Below, in pieces: positions 7,994 to 16,567 of a stretch of DNA of 64,000 nt (the stretch's first letter is position 1; the number at the start of each line of letters is the position of its first letter). Both the position numbers and the translations under genes were made by a program. This DNA comes from JAPOXR01 sp965116115 (GTDB lineage Bacteria > Pseudomonadota > Alphaproteobacteria > Rhodobacterales > Rhodobacteraceae), in the NCBI GenBank assembly GCA_965116115.1, contig OZ220486.1, positions 2,418,001 to 2,482,000 on the forward strand. The letters are read 5' to 3'. The notes beneath the pieces were generated by a model, which searched no databases, was not told the origin of the DNA, and was given only the letters and a program-made list of their open reading frames with translations.

Positions 7994-9544
7994 TCACGCG
8001 AATGAGTCAGGCAGCGCTTCTTTCCGCCGCCGCATGAAATCTCGAATGGATTCGTCGACGCCCGGATCCACCGGCGGCGCTTGGTAGTTCGAGAGGAGTT
8101 TCCGGACCCGGGCCGATGCCAGAGCCGCCGTGTCTCTGGAACCCTCTTCCCGCCAAGTCTCGAAAGGCTTGTAATCAAGAACTTCAGTGCGCCAGAACGC
8201 TGTTTCGAAGTTTTTCTGCGTGTGGACGCAGCCCAGATAATGGCCGCCGGGGCCGACTTCCTCAATCGCATCAAGAGCCTGGCCGTTCTTACTGACATCA
8301 ATGCCTTCGGCCAGCCGGTGCAAAGCCCCCAGCTGGTCGGCGTCGATCACGAATTTTTCATATGAACTGACAAGTCCGCCCTCCAGCCAGCCGCATGCGT
8401 GCAGCATGAAATTCACGCCGCCCAGCAGGGAGGCGTTCAACGTGTTGGCCGACTCGAATGCCGCCTGCGCGTCCGGCAGCTTAGAGCCGCACATACATCC
8501 GCCCGACCGGAACGGCAGGTTCATGCGGCGCGCCAGCTGTCCAGCTCCATACAGGATCTGACTCGCTTCGGGCGTGCCGAAGGTCGGCGCGCCGGAATTC
8601 ATATCCATTGAAGTCACGAAGACGCCGAAAATCACCGGCGCGCCGGGCCGCACAAGCTGGCTGTAGGCCACTCCCGCCGTCACTTCGGCCAGAACCTGGG
8701 TCAGGGTTCCCGCGACGGACGCCGGCGCCATCGCTCCGCCGACGATGAACGGCGAGACAATGGACGCTTGGTTGGCCCGCGCATAAACTTCCAGCGCTCC
8801 CGTCATCACTGAATCGAACGCCATCGGAGAGTTGATGTTTATCAGCGATGTCATCACCGTGTTGCGGCTGACAAATTCGCTGCCGAACAGAAGTCCGGCC
8901 ATAGCCACGGAGTCTTCGGCCCGCGAAGGATCCGTCACTGACCCCATATAAGGCTTGTCCGAGAGCGTCATATGCGCATACAGCATGTCGAGATGACGCT
9001 GGCTTACTGGCAGATCCGTGGGTTCGCAGACCGTTCCACCGGAATGATGAAGCCATTTCGACATATAGCCGAGCCTGACAAAATTCCGGAAATCCTCAAT
9101 CGTCGCATAACGGCGGCCCCCTTCCAAATCGCGCACGAAAGGCGGTCCGTAAACCGGAGCCAGAACCAAGCTGTTACCGCCGATATGCACGGACTTCTCC
9201 GGGTTTCTCGCTTTCTGCACGAATCCGCCCGGCGCCGTCGCGCACAGTTTGCGCGCCAGTCCCGAAGGCAGCCGCACCCTTTCGCCGTCAACATCCGCGC
9301 CCGCCTGTTTCCACAGATCCAGCGCCGGCGGATTATCGAGGAACGACACGCCGATATTCTCAAGGATGTTCTCGGCGTTGTGCTCAATGATCTGAACCGC
9401 CTCATCGTTCAAAATCTCGAAATTCGGAATTTTCCGCTCGATATAGCGGACCGTCTCAATACGCATCCGCATCCGTTCGCTTCGCCGCGCGGCCCCTCCG
9501 CCGCGCCGTGCCGGCCTTGGCCGGCTTCGGCCGATTTGTGTCAT
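7994..9544 (-). CDS. Trimethylamine methyltransferase (MttB) family protein, non-pyrrolysine
   Basis: This protein of about 516 residues belongs to the MttB superfamily, which transfers a methyl group from a quaternary or tertiary amine to a corrinoid protein. Recognisable blocks are GVSFLDNPPALDLWKQAGAD, AGLLFGSEF, the glycine-rich FIVGGAMAPAS and GTPEASQILYGAGQLARR. The frame has no internal TAG, so it is a non-pyrrolysine homologue like glycine betaine methyltransferase MtgB; its substrate cannot be read from sequence. The frame is open to GTG 9586. I prefer ATG 9544 because the extra stretch lies inside a duplicated repeat. Likely partners (corrinoid protein, homocysteine methyltransferase family, DUF1638) lie at 60-62.6 kb. 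Confidence 0.85.
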   Translation of the reverse strand: MTQIGRSRPRPARRGGGAARRSERMRMRIETVRYIERKIPNFEILNDEAVQIIEHNAENILENIGVSFLDNPPALDLWKQAGADVDGERVRLPSGLARKLCATAPGGFVQKARNPEKSVHIGGNSLVLAPVYGPPFVRDLEGGRRYATIEDFRNFVRLGYMSKWLHHSGGTVCEPTDLPVSQRHLDMLYAHMTLSDKPYMGSVTDPSRAEDSVAMAGLLFGSEFVSRNTVMTSLININSPMAFDSVMTGALEVYARANQASIVSPFIVGGAMAPASVAGTLTQVLAEVTAGVAYSQLVRPGAPVIFGVFVTSMDMNSGAPTFGTPEASQILYGAGQLARRMNLPFRSGGCMCGSKLPDAQAAFESANTLNASLLGGVNFMLHACGWLEGGLVSSYEKFVIDADQLGALHRLAEGIDVSKNGQALDAIEEVGPGGHYLGCVHTQKNFETAFWRTEVLDYKPFETWREEGSRDTAALASARVRKLLSNYQAPPVDPGVDESIRDFMRRRKEALPDSFA

Positions 9545-9547
9545 AAT

Positions 9548-10968
9548 CTTCGTATCTTTCTGTTTCGCAATCTGTTTAGAGATCACCGGCTGTTGCGTGA
9601 TTCATTCACTTCCGGCACCGACTGCCCGTCCGTCCGCCGTTTTCCGCGGCAATCGCACCGGCGACGAGTCTTGTCTGGATATTCAAAAGCATATCCCACA
9701 AACATGAGGACGTCAGATACAATGTTTCCTCGGGTATTCACCACGTATCACCGACCTCCGAAATACGGCTGTGCCGGTTCAGGCGGGGCGTTAAGCGCAC
9801 TGCGGATGCCGTATTTTCAGCCAGCCGGCAATACCGAGCGGGGTTCCGTGCCGCGCAGCGGACCGCAACCATGCGCAGCCGTTCGAAATGGCCGCCCCTA
9901 AGCGCACACTCCTGCGGAACAGACCTGCAAGATGTCCTGCGGCATTTAAGAGCCGGCAGAGCCGTTCAACGGGCATTCAATCAAACAGGCGGAATATGGA
10001 CCCGGCAGCAGAGAAACGGCGGCTCGCAACAGGATCGAATGTCAAGGACTTATTCAGGATTCCGGGCGAGTCGTCTCAGCGCCGGGCTTGCCATCCTGTG
10101 AACGGGCATCATTCGCGCTGTTCTTCTCCGCCGTTCTGTTGCCGCCGCCGGCGCTTTCCGGCCAAAGCGCGTCAAGCGGGAAAGTGACGGCATCGAAAGG
10201 CGGGAGCGAGACCGGCGCGTCATCGGCAAGCGTGGCAAGCAGCGTCCAGCGGCCCCCGCGGAGTTCAAACGCTTCCAGCATCTGCACACCGGGATCGACG
10301 AACCACATATGGGAGACACGCTCGCGGGCATAAATCTCCGCCTTCTCGTGCCGGTCGATCCGCATGGTCGAAGGCGACAGGATCTCGCAGACCCAGTCCG
10401 GCGCGATGTCGAAATAAGCCGCATCAGGATATTCGGGCATGGTTTCCCGACGCCAGCCGGCCAGATCCGGCACGGCTATGTCCTCCCCGCCGGAGCCGAA
10501 ATGCAACTCCGGCTCGAACACGATCCACCAGCCGCCGGGCCCCCCGCGCCCGCGGCTGAATGGGCTTCCGACTTCAATTCCAAGAGCTGAACTCGCCCAC
10601 GCATGACGCGCCGCCGGTCGGGGATGGGTGTGAAGTGTGCCCGCGAGCACTTCGGCTGTCATGTGGGGCGGCGCATTGAGAACGTCCTTATACGTCGCCT
10701 TGCCGGATACTTTCCCCGCAGGCATAGCCAGGATGTTCATAACTTGATACCTTGATACTGCGTCTGAATGCGTAAAATAGCGGCGGGCAGGAACTTCGTC
10801 AACGGCATTGTATGCCGCCTTTCGCATGTCTTTATCCGCTGGAGCGTTTAGGACGCTCATGCGTGAACTGGAAATGTCTCAGACAGAATAGAAAAATAAA
10901 TATCAGCATCAATATGTTATATAAATTATCTGACAATCTTATTTACGAACAGGTCTCATTGTCGAATG
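9548..10968. repeat. Large direct repeat, copy 1 (1.4 kb)
   Basis: This segment is nearly identical to 11319-12599. It begins at the 5' end of the mttB-like gene, includes about 450 bp without a recognisable gene, then a Uma2-family gene and its upstream AT-rich leader. Relative to copy 2 it has about 145 extra bp near 9970-10110. That extra segment is bounded by the short repeat CGGGCAT, so copy 2 probably lost it by deletion between those repeats. Confidence 0.9.
10054..10740 (-). CDS. Uma2 family endonuclease-like protein, copy 1
   Basis: This 228-residue protein of the Uma2 family (DUF820) has a predicted PD-(D/E)xK nuclease fold. Motifs are HMTAEVLAGTLHTHPRPA at the start, then EDIAVPDLAGWRRE (catalytic-type Asp), DWVCEILSPST (Glu), and the family tail RVSHMWFVDPGVQMLE. 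The frame is open to 10860. ATG 10740 fits the usual family start, shortly before KVSGKATYKDVL. Biological roles of Uma2 proteins are largely unknown; they are abundant in cyanobacteria and some symbiont genomes. A second copy lies at 11729-12370. Compared with it, this copy keeps a longer C-terminus (SQDGKPGAETTRPES). Confidence 0.85.
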   Translation of the reverse strand: MNILAMPAGKVSGKATYKDVLNAPPHMTAEVLAGTLHTHPRPAARHAWASSALGIEVGSPFSRGRGGPGGWWIVFEPELHFGSGGEDIAVPDLAGWRRETMPEYPDAAYFDIAPDWVCEILSPSTMRIDRHEKAEIYARERVSHMWFVDPGVQMLEAFELRGGRWTLLATLADDAPVSLPPFDAVTFPLDALWPESAGGGNRTAEKNSANDARSQDGKPGAETTRPES

Positions 10969-11218
10969 CGGCGGCGTCAGTTCGCTCGTTTCAAGGCGCG
11001 GCTTCAAACCGGACGGGTTCGCGATGTCATCGCTGAGCTGGAACGACATCCGGACCCCGCGGTGCGGGAGCGCTGCCGATACTATCGTGCGAACGAAAGG
11101 CGCGCGCTATGGCGAGTATCGGCGGCGGACCATGCCCTCAGGGTCGGGCGTGGCAGCAAGCGGTTGCAAGCAGGTCGCAGCCGTGCGCATGAAGCGTGCG
11201 GGATATAACCGGGGCTGA
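10966..11218 (+). pseudogene. Decayed transposase C-terminus (ISKra4-like)
   Basis: Two overlapping plus-strand frames look like the tail of an ISKra4-type transposase. The first (10966 onward) reads VIAELERHPDPAVRERCRYYRANERRA. The second (ending at 11218) reads RYGEYRRRTMPSGSGVAASG and CKQVAAVRMKRAGYNRG, the conserved arginine/GSGV/CKQ region. A frameshift separates them and the N-terminal two thirds are missing. It sits exactly between the two large repeats, so it may have taken part in the duplication. The family call rests on remembered motif similarity. Confidence 0.55.
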
Positions 11219-11318
11219 TGCCATGCCGGCCCTGAGATGCTGCCTGATGGACCGTCAGTTCACTGACTTTCTCGACCCGCGGGCACGGCAGGCTGCAACG
11301 GCAAAACAATTAAATGTC

Positions 11319-12599
11319 TTGCACCTTTCTGTTTCGCAATCTGTTTAGAGGTCACCGGCTGTCGCGTATTCATTCACTTCCGGCACCGTCCGCCCGCCGT
11401 TTTCCGCGGCAATCGCGCCGGCGGCGACGAATCTTGTCTGGATATTCAAAAGCATATCCCACAAACATGAGGACGTCACATGCAATGTTTCCTCGGGTAT
11501 TCACCACGTATCACCGACCTCCGAAATACGTCTGTGCCGGTTCAGGCGGGGCGTTAATCGCACTGCGGATGCCGTATTTTCAGCCAGCCGGCAATGCCGG
11601 GCGGGTTCCCGTGCCGCGCAGCGGACCGTAACCATGCGCAGCCGTTCGAAATGGCCGCCCCTAAGCGCACGCTCCTGCGGAACAGATCTGCAAGATGTCC
11701 TGCAGCATTTAAGAGCCGGCAGAGCCGTTCAGCGGGCATCATTTGCGCTGTTCTTCTCCGCCGTTCTGTTGCCGCCGCCGGCGCTTTCCGGCCAAAGCGC
11801 GTCAAGCGGGAAAGTGACGGCATCGAAAGGCGGGAGCGAGACCGGCGCGTCATCGGCAAGCGTGGCAAGCAGCGTCCAGCGGCCCCCGCGGAGTTCAAAC
11901 GCTTCCAGCATCTGCACACCGGGATCGACGAACCACATATGGGAGACACGCTCGCGGGCATAAATCTCCGCCTTCTCGTGCCGGTCGATCCGCATGGTCG
12001 AAGGCGACAGGATCTCGCAGACCCAGTCCGGCGCGATGTCGAAATAAGCCGCATCAGGATATTCGGGCATGGTTTCCCGACGCCAGCCGGCCAGATCCGG
12101 CACGGCTATGTCCTCCCCGCCGGAGCCGAAATGCAACTCCGGCTCGTCGATAATCCACCAGCCGCGGGGACCCCCGCGCCCGCGGCTGAATGGGCTTCCG
12201 ACTTCAATTCCAAGAGCTGAACTCGCCCACGCATGACGCGCCGCCGGTCGGGGATGGGTGTGAAGTTTGCCCGCGAGCACTTCGGCTGTCATGTGGGGCG
12301 GCGCGTCGAGAACATCCTTGTACGTCGCCTTGCCGGATACTTTCCCCGCAGGCATAGCCAGGGTGTTCATAACTTGATACCTTGATACTGCGTCTGAGTG
12401 CGTAAAATAGCGGCGGGCAGCAACTTCGTCAACGGCATGGTATGCCGCCTTTCGCATGTCTTTATATCCGCTGGAGCGTTTAGGACGCTCATGCGTGAAC
12501 TGGAAATGTCTCAGACAGAATAGAAAAATAAATATCAGCATCAATATGTTATATAAATTATCTGACAATCTTATTTACGAACAGGTCCCGCCGTCGAAT
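11319..12599. repeat. Large direct repeat, copy 2 (1.3 kb)
   Basis: This is the second copy of the segment at 9548-10968, in the same orientation. Both copies keep the same order: a truncated tail matching the mttB leader, a non-coding stretch, the Uma2 gene, and the AT-rich leader ending in TTATTTACGAACAGGTC. Scattered substitutions show the copies are not recent. Confidence 0.9.
11729..12370 (-). CDS. Uma2 family endonuclease-like protein, copy 2
   Basis: This 213-residue paralogue of the Uma2 protein at 10054-10740 retains the same core motifs: EDIAVPDLAGWRRE, DWVCEILSPST and RVSHMWFVDPGVQMLE. A few residues differ, for example IDEPELHF here against VFEPELHF in copy 1. It ends early (EKNSANDAR then stop) because the deletion between CGGGCAT repeats removed the tail found in copy 1. 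The frame is open upstream to 12568, but the added N-terminus is a hydrophobic AT-rich translation unlike the family, so ATG 12370 is preferred. Both copies look intact enough to be expressed. Confidence 0.82.
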   Translation of the reverse strand: MNTLAMPAGKVSGKATYKDVLDAPPHMTAEVLAGKLHTHPRPAARHAWASSALGIEVGSPFSRGRGGPRGWWIIDEPELHFGSGGEDIAVPDLAGWRRETMPEYPDAAYFDIAPDWVCEILSPSTMRIDRHEKAEIYARERVSHMWFVDPGVQMLEAFELRGGRWTLLATLADDAPVSLPPFDAVTFPLDALWPESAGGGNRTAEKNSANDAR

Positions 12600-13033
12600 A
12601 TCTTGTCAGGCTCCTCCAGCACAGTTTCCGCTCGCGGCCCCCGCGACGAAAGCAAAACCTGCGAGACCGTCGGCACGATTGAACTGCTTGCAAGGGCATA
12701 ATGTCAGGAATTTTTCGCCGCTGTCGGCAACCTTAACCGGCTGGATGCCGGAATAGCGTCCCAAACCCAGACCAGATTTATTCTGCCTGCAATGCCTCAT
12801 GTTCTGTCACGCGCTTGACACCGGCCACGGAATGACCTGATTCAATTGCAACATGACCGCCCGCATGCGGTTCCGGCATTCGGGGCGGACCGTTTCAAAG
12901 CGTATGAAGTCATGCCCTGCCGTCCACACTCGAAACAAAAGCCGTTAATACTCGGCAAATCATAAGATATACGAGCTTTAATCAGCACTGCTTCTGCGGC
13001 AGCACCCAGTCTTCAGGATATCATCGGGACAGC
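12600..13033. other. Intergenic stretch before guaA
   Basis: There is no convincing gene in these 434 bp. The only long frame (minus strand, 12606-12800) has no recognisable motif. The stretch follows the right end of the large repeat and precedes guaA, so it should hold the guaA promoter, but no strong -35/-10 pair stands out. Confidence 0.5.
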
Positions 13034-14608
13034 GTGAACATGACATCAGACCCGCGTCAAAGACTGTTAATCATTGATTTCGGCAGCCAGGTCAGTCAGC
13101 TTATCGCCCGTCGACTGCGTGAAGCCCGCGTCTATTGCGAAATTCATCCTTTTCAAACCGCAACGGAAGAGTTCATCCGCGGGAAATTCCGGCCCCAAGC
13201 CATTGTTTTGTCAGGAGGGCCGGGCAGCGTGACACAAACCGGATGTCCGCTTCCCCCTGAGTCCATTTATGACATGGGTATCCCGATACTGGGAATCTGC
13301 TACGGACAGCAGTTGATGATGAAGCAGTTGGGCGGCCGCGTTGAGCAAGGCCATCACCGTGAATTCGGACGCGCCAAGCTCATGCCCGCGGGGCCGGCCT
13401 CCGCCTCAGGTCTGTTTGAAGGGCTTTTCGCGCAAGGCCATGAAAATGTGTGGATGTCGCACGGGGACCGGGTCACGGACCTCGCTGACGGTTTTGAGGT
13501 CATTGCCCGTTCCGACAATGCGCCGATGGCCGCGGTCGCGGATGTTTCCCGCGGTTTTTACGGACTCCAGTTCCACCCTGAAATGCACCACACGGACAAC
13601 GGGGCAAGAATTTTCGTGAATTTCAGTCGGCTGGCCGGCTTCAAAGGCGATTGGACCATGGCGTCTTTCCGGGACAGCGCATTGGAAAGCCTGCGGAATG
13701 AGATCGGCGATGCGCATGTCATTTGCGGTCTCTCCGGAGGTGTCGACTCTGCAGTGACGGCGGCCTTGATTCATCATGCCCTTCCCGGCCAGCTGACCTG
13801 CGTTTTCGTTGATCACGGGCTTCTGCGGGAAGGCGAAGCGGAAACTGTCGCAGCGCTGTTTCGCGGGAGTTTTCAGATTCCGCTGAAACCGGTTGATGCC
13901 TCGGACCGTTTCCTGACCGCGCTCAGGGATGTCACTGACCCTGAAGCGAAGAGGAAAATCATCGGCAAACTGTTCATTGAAGTGTTCAAGGAAGAAGCGG
14001 CGAAAATCGACGGCGCGACCCATCTGGCACAGGGCACGCTGTATCCGGATGTCATTGAGTCCGTCAGCGCCGGAGGCGGGCCGTCGGCGACCATAAAGTC
14101 CCACCACAATGTCGGCGGACTGCCCGCTGAACTCGGCTTGCAACTTGTCGAACCGCTGCGTGAACTCTTTAAAGACGAAGTCCGGGAACTCGGGCGCGAA
14201 CTCGGTCTGCCCTCTTCATTCGTGAAACGGCACCCGTTCCCGGGCCCTGGCCTCGCCATTCGATGCCCCGGCGATGTTACCCACGAAAAACTGTCGATAC
14301 TGCGGGAAGCCGATGCGGTTTTCATTGAGCAGATCATCAAACACGGTCTGTACGACGATATCTGGCAGGCTTTCGCGGCCCTGCTTCCTGTTCAATCCGT
14401 CGGTGTTATGGGGGACGGCCGGACCTATGAATCCGTCTGCGCTCTCCGCGCAGTTACCAGCGTCGACGGCATGACGGCGGATTTTTTTGGATTCAATCGC
14501 GAATTCCTCGCGGAAACAGCGTCTCGGATCGTCAACGAAGTGCGCGGAATCAACCGTGTTCTTTACGACATCACCTCTAAACCGCCGGGCACGATCGAGT
14601 GGGAATGA
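13034..14608 (+). CDS. guaA: GMP synthase (glutamine-hydrolysing)
   Basis: This 524-residue enzyme converts XMP to GMP using ATP and glutamine. The class I glutamine amidotransferase domain (about 1-205) has the nucleophile in LGICYGQQ and the His/Glu pair in FHPEMHHT. The ATP-pyrophosphatase domain starts with the P-loop GLSGGVDSAVTAA near residue 230. The C-terminal dimerisation domain contains RHPFPGPGLAIR and ends with the typical KPPGTIEWE. GTG 13034 or ATG 13040 could be the start; they differ by two residues. Length is normal for the family. Confidence 0.97.
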   Translation: MNMTSDPRQRLLIIDFGSQVSQLIARRLREARVYCEIHPFQTATEEFIRGKFRPQAIVLSGGPGSVTQTGCPLPPESIYDMGIPILGICYGQQLMMKQLGGRVEQGHHREFGRAKLMPAGPASASGLFEGLFAQGHENVWMSHGDRVTDLADGFEVIARSDNAPMAAVADVSRGFYGLQFHPEMHHTDNGARIFVNFSRLAGFKGDWTMASFRDSALESLRNEIGDAHVICGLSGGVDSAVTAALIHHALPGQLTCVFVDHGLLREGEAETVAALFRGSFQIPLKPVDASDRFLTALRDVTDPEAKRKIIGKLFIEVFKEEAAKIDGATHLAQGTLYPDVIESVSAGGGPSATIKSHHNVGGLPAELGLQLVEPLRELFKDEVRELGRELGLPSSFVKRHPFPGPGLAIRCPGDVTHEKLSILREADAVFIEQIIKHGLYDDIWQAFAALLPVQSVGVMGDGRTYESVCALRAVTSVDGMTADFFGFNREFLAETASRIVNEVRGINRVLYDITSKPPGTIEWE

Positions 14609-14663
14609 TTCTTTTGCGGCTCAAGTGGCGCAGCGACTCCATGACAGGCGCGGGCGAGCGGAT

Positions 14664-15539
14664 ATGACCAAAAGCGCCGGCCAGCCGCTGAAAGCTGCGG
14701 CATGGATGATCGGAACCGTGATTTCCTTCAGCACGATGGCTGTTGCCGGCCGGGAAGCCGGCGCCGAACTGGACACATTTGAAATCATTGCCTGCCGTTC
14801 CATTGCCGGGTTGATCATAGTGGCGGCATTCGCAGCCGCCGCCGGGACGCTCCGTGATCTCCGCGGCGGCGCGTTCGGCCTTCATTTGATCCGTAACAGC
14901 CTTCATTTCGGAGCCACTAATCTCTGGCTTTTCGCGGTGACTGCGATACCGCTTGCTCAGGTATTCGCATTCGAATTCACAGCCCCGTTGTGGACCGCTG
15001 TCTTGGCGCCTCTGCTGCTCAGAGAAGTTCTGCCGAAGGCCCGGATCGCCGCCACGCTCGCCGGATTCGCGGGCTTGCTCTTGGTCGCCCGTCCCGGATT
15101 TGTCCAGTTTTCGCCCGGCATGGCCGCAGCTGCCTTCTGCGCGGTCGGATTCGCAGGCGCGGCCATCGCGACGCGCCGGCTGGTCGCGGTTCAGAGTGTC
15201 ACCGGGATTCTCTTCTGGATGTGCGCGATCCAAAGCGTATTCAGTATCTTCTGCGCGAGCATCGACCTTGAGATCACGCTTCCTTCAAGCCGTTCTCTGC
15301 TGCCTGTCGCTCTGATAACAGTATGCGGGCTGTCAGCTCATCTCTGCCTCGCCAAAGCTCTTCGGATCGCGCCGGCCACTCTCGTGATGCCGCTGGATTT
15401 CGCCCGTCTCCCTGTCATCGCGGTCGCTGGTCTTCTACTCTACGGCGAAGCGATAGACGCGTTCATGATCGTCGGCGCGGTCCTCATACTCGGCGCGAAT
15501 TACGTCAATGTCCGGATTGCCGGCGCGAACAGCGGCTGA
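14664..15539 (+). CDS. EamA/DMT family transporter
   Basis: This 291-residue membrane protein has about ten hydrophobic segments arranged as two EamA repeats, typical of drug/metabolite transporters (RhaT/YdcZ type). It opens MTKSAGQPLKAAAWMIGTV. The first repeat ends near LAPLLLREVLPKARIAATL and the second contains LVMPLDFARLPVIAVAGLLLYGE. The frame is open back to 14487 inside guaA, but ATG 14664 begins the first membrane segment and lies 55 bp after guaA. Substrate cannot be inferred; relatives export amino acids or metabolites. Confidence 0.85.
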   Translation: MTKSAGQPLKAAAWMIGTVISFSTMAVAGREAGAELDTFEIIACRSIAGLIIVAAFAAAAGTLRDLRGGAFGLHLIRNSLHFGATNLWLFAVTAIPLAQVFAFEFTAPLWTAVLAPLLLREVLPKARIAATLAGFAGLLLVARPGFVQFSPGMAAAAFCAVGFAGAAIATRRLVAVQSVTGILFWMCAIQSVFSIFCASIDLEITLPSSRSLLPVALITVCGLSAHLCLAKALRIAPATLVMPLDFARLPVIAVAGLLLYGEAIDAFMIVGAVLILGANYVNVRIAGANSG

Positions 15540-15674
15540 GTCCGCATCAGGATAGGTCAAACCGGCAGCAGGGCTGCCTGAACGGAATTCAGGAATGTAT
15601 GCAGTTTTTCAATAAGGAGCGGAACTGGCATTCTGCGGCGGACTGCCGTAATTCGCGGGAGTGAATTCTATGGA

Positions 15675-16553
15675 ATGGCAATGATTTACGAAAACGCCGC
15701 GGACTGGAGAGCCGCCGCCTCCCGCCGCCTCCTGCTCTTCGGCATGTCCGGCGTGGGCAAAACCCATTTGTCGGCGATTCTGCGCGGCTCCGGCGAATGG
15801 TTTCATTACTCCGTGGATTACCGGATTGGCACCCGCTATATGGGAGAGCACATCGTTGACAATTTCAAACTCGAAGCGATGCGCAATCCATTTCTGGCTG
15901 AACTGCTCAGATCGGATTCGATTTACATCGCCTCCAACATCACTTTCGGCAATCTGAACCCGCTGTCCACCTATATGGGCAAACCGGGCAGCGAACGCAA
16001 AGGCGGGCTGAACATCGCGGAGTACCGGCGGCGGCAGAGGCTTCATCGGCATGCGGAGACGCAGGCTCTCTTGGACACGCCGCGCTTCATTCAGCGCGCG
16101 GACGACCTTTACGGATACAAACATTTTGTTTGCGACTCCGGAGGATCGATCTGTGAAGTGGTGGATCCCGGGGATCGAAATGACACTATCCTGAAGGAAC
16201 TGAGCCGCAGGCTCCTGCTGGTGTGGATCAAGGGCGCGCCCGGACATTCCGCCAGACTGCAGGAGAGATTCAGCGAGCAGCCAAAACCCATGTATTACAG
16301 GCCGGAATTTCTCGATTCCAAATGGAATGACTATTTGGAAGAATTCAATGTCCGTGAAGAGGATGTGGATCCGGATGATTTCGCCCGCTGGATTTACAGG
16401 CGCGCGCTGGATTCCAGACAGCCCCGCTATGCCGCCATGGCCCGCAACTGGGGCATTGAAGTCGATGCCGGGGACATTGCCCGCGCCGACGGAGCCGATG
16501 ACATTGTCGAGATCATCGCGGAAGCTCTGGATCGGACGCGGGCCGACGCCTGA
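15675..16553 (+). CDS. P-loop ATPase of unknown function upstream of metA
   Basis: This 292-residue protein has a Walker A motif, GMSGVGKT (residues 23-30), near its N-terminus, preceded by the strand RRLLLFG. A later hydrophobic strand, RRLLLVWIKG, may belong to the same fold. There are no membrane segments or signal peptide. The central part, GTRYMGEHIVDNFK and ASNITFGNLNPLSTYMGK, does not match a function I can name. It ends 14 bp before metA, so the two are probably co-transcribed, and the same pairing occurs in related alphaproteobacteria as far as I recall. Role unknown. Confidence 0.75.
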   Translation: MAMIYENAADWRAAASRRLLLFGMSGVGKTHLSAILRGSGEWFHYSVDYRIGTRYMGEHIVDNFKLEAMRNPFLAELLRSDSIYIASNITFGNLNPLSTYMGKPGSERKGGLNIAEYRRRQRLHRHAETQALLDTPRFIQRADDLYGYKHFVCDSGGSICEVVDPGDRNDTILKELSRRLLLVWIKGAPGHSARLQERFSEQPKPMYYRPEFLDSKWNDYLEEFNVREEDVDPDDFARWIYRRALDSRQPRYAAMARNWGIEVDAGDIARADGADDIVEIIAEALDRTRADA

Positions 16554-16567
16554 ACGGATAACTGACC

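Noticed and set aside
9791..9976. A 61-codon minus-strand frame conserved in both large repeats (9791-9976 and inside 11554-12054).
   Set aside because: It is conserved only because the DNA is duplicated; it is rich in Arg, Cys and Trp as expected of a chance frame in GC-rich DNA.
15540..15674. Possible SAM riboswitch upstream of the ATPase-metA pair.
   Set aside because: I could not fold a SAM-II-like pseudoknot from the short leader, and metA itself is only 14 bp after the previous gene.
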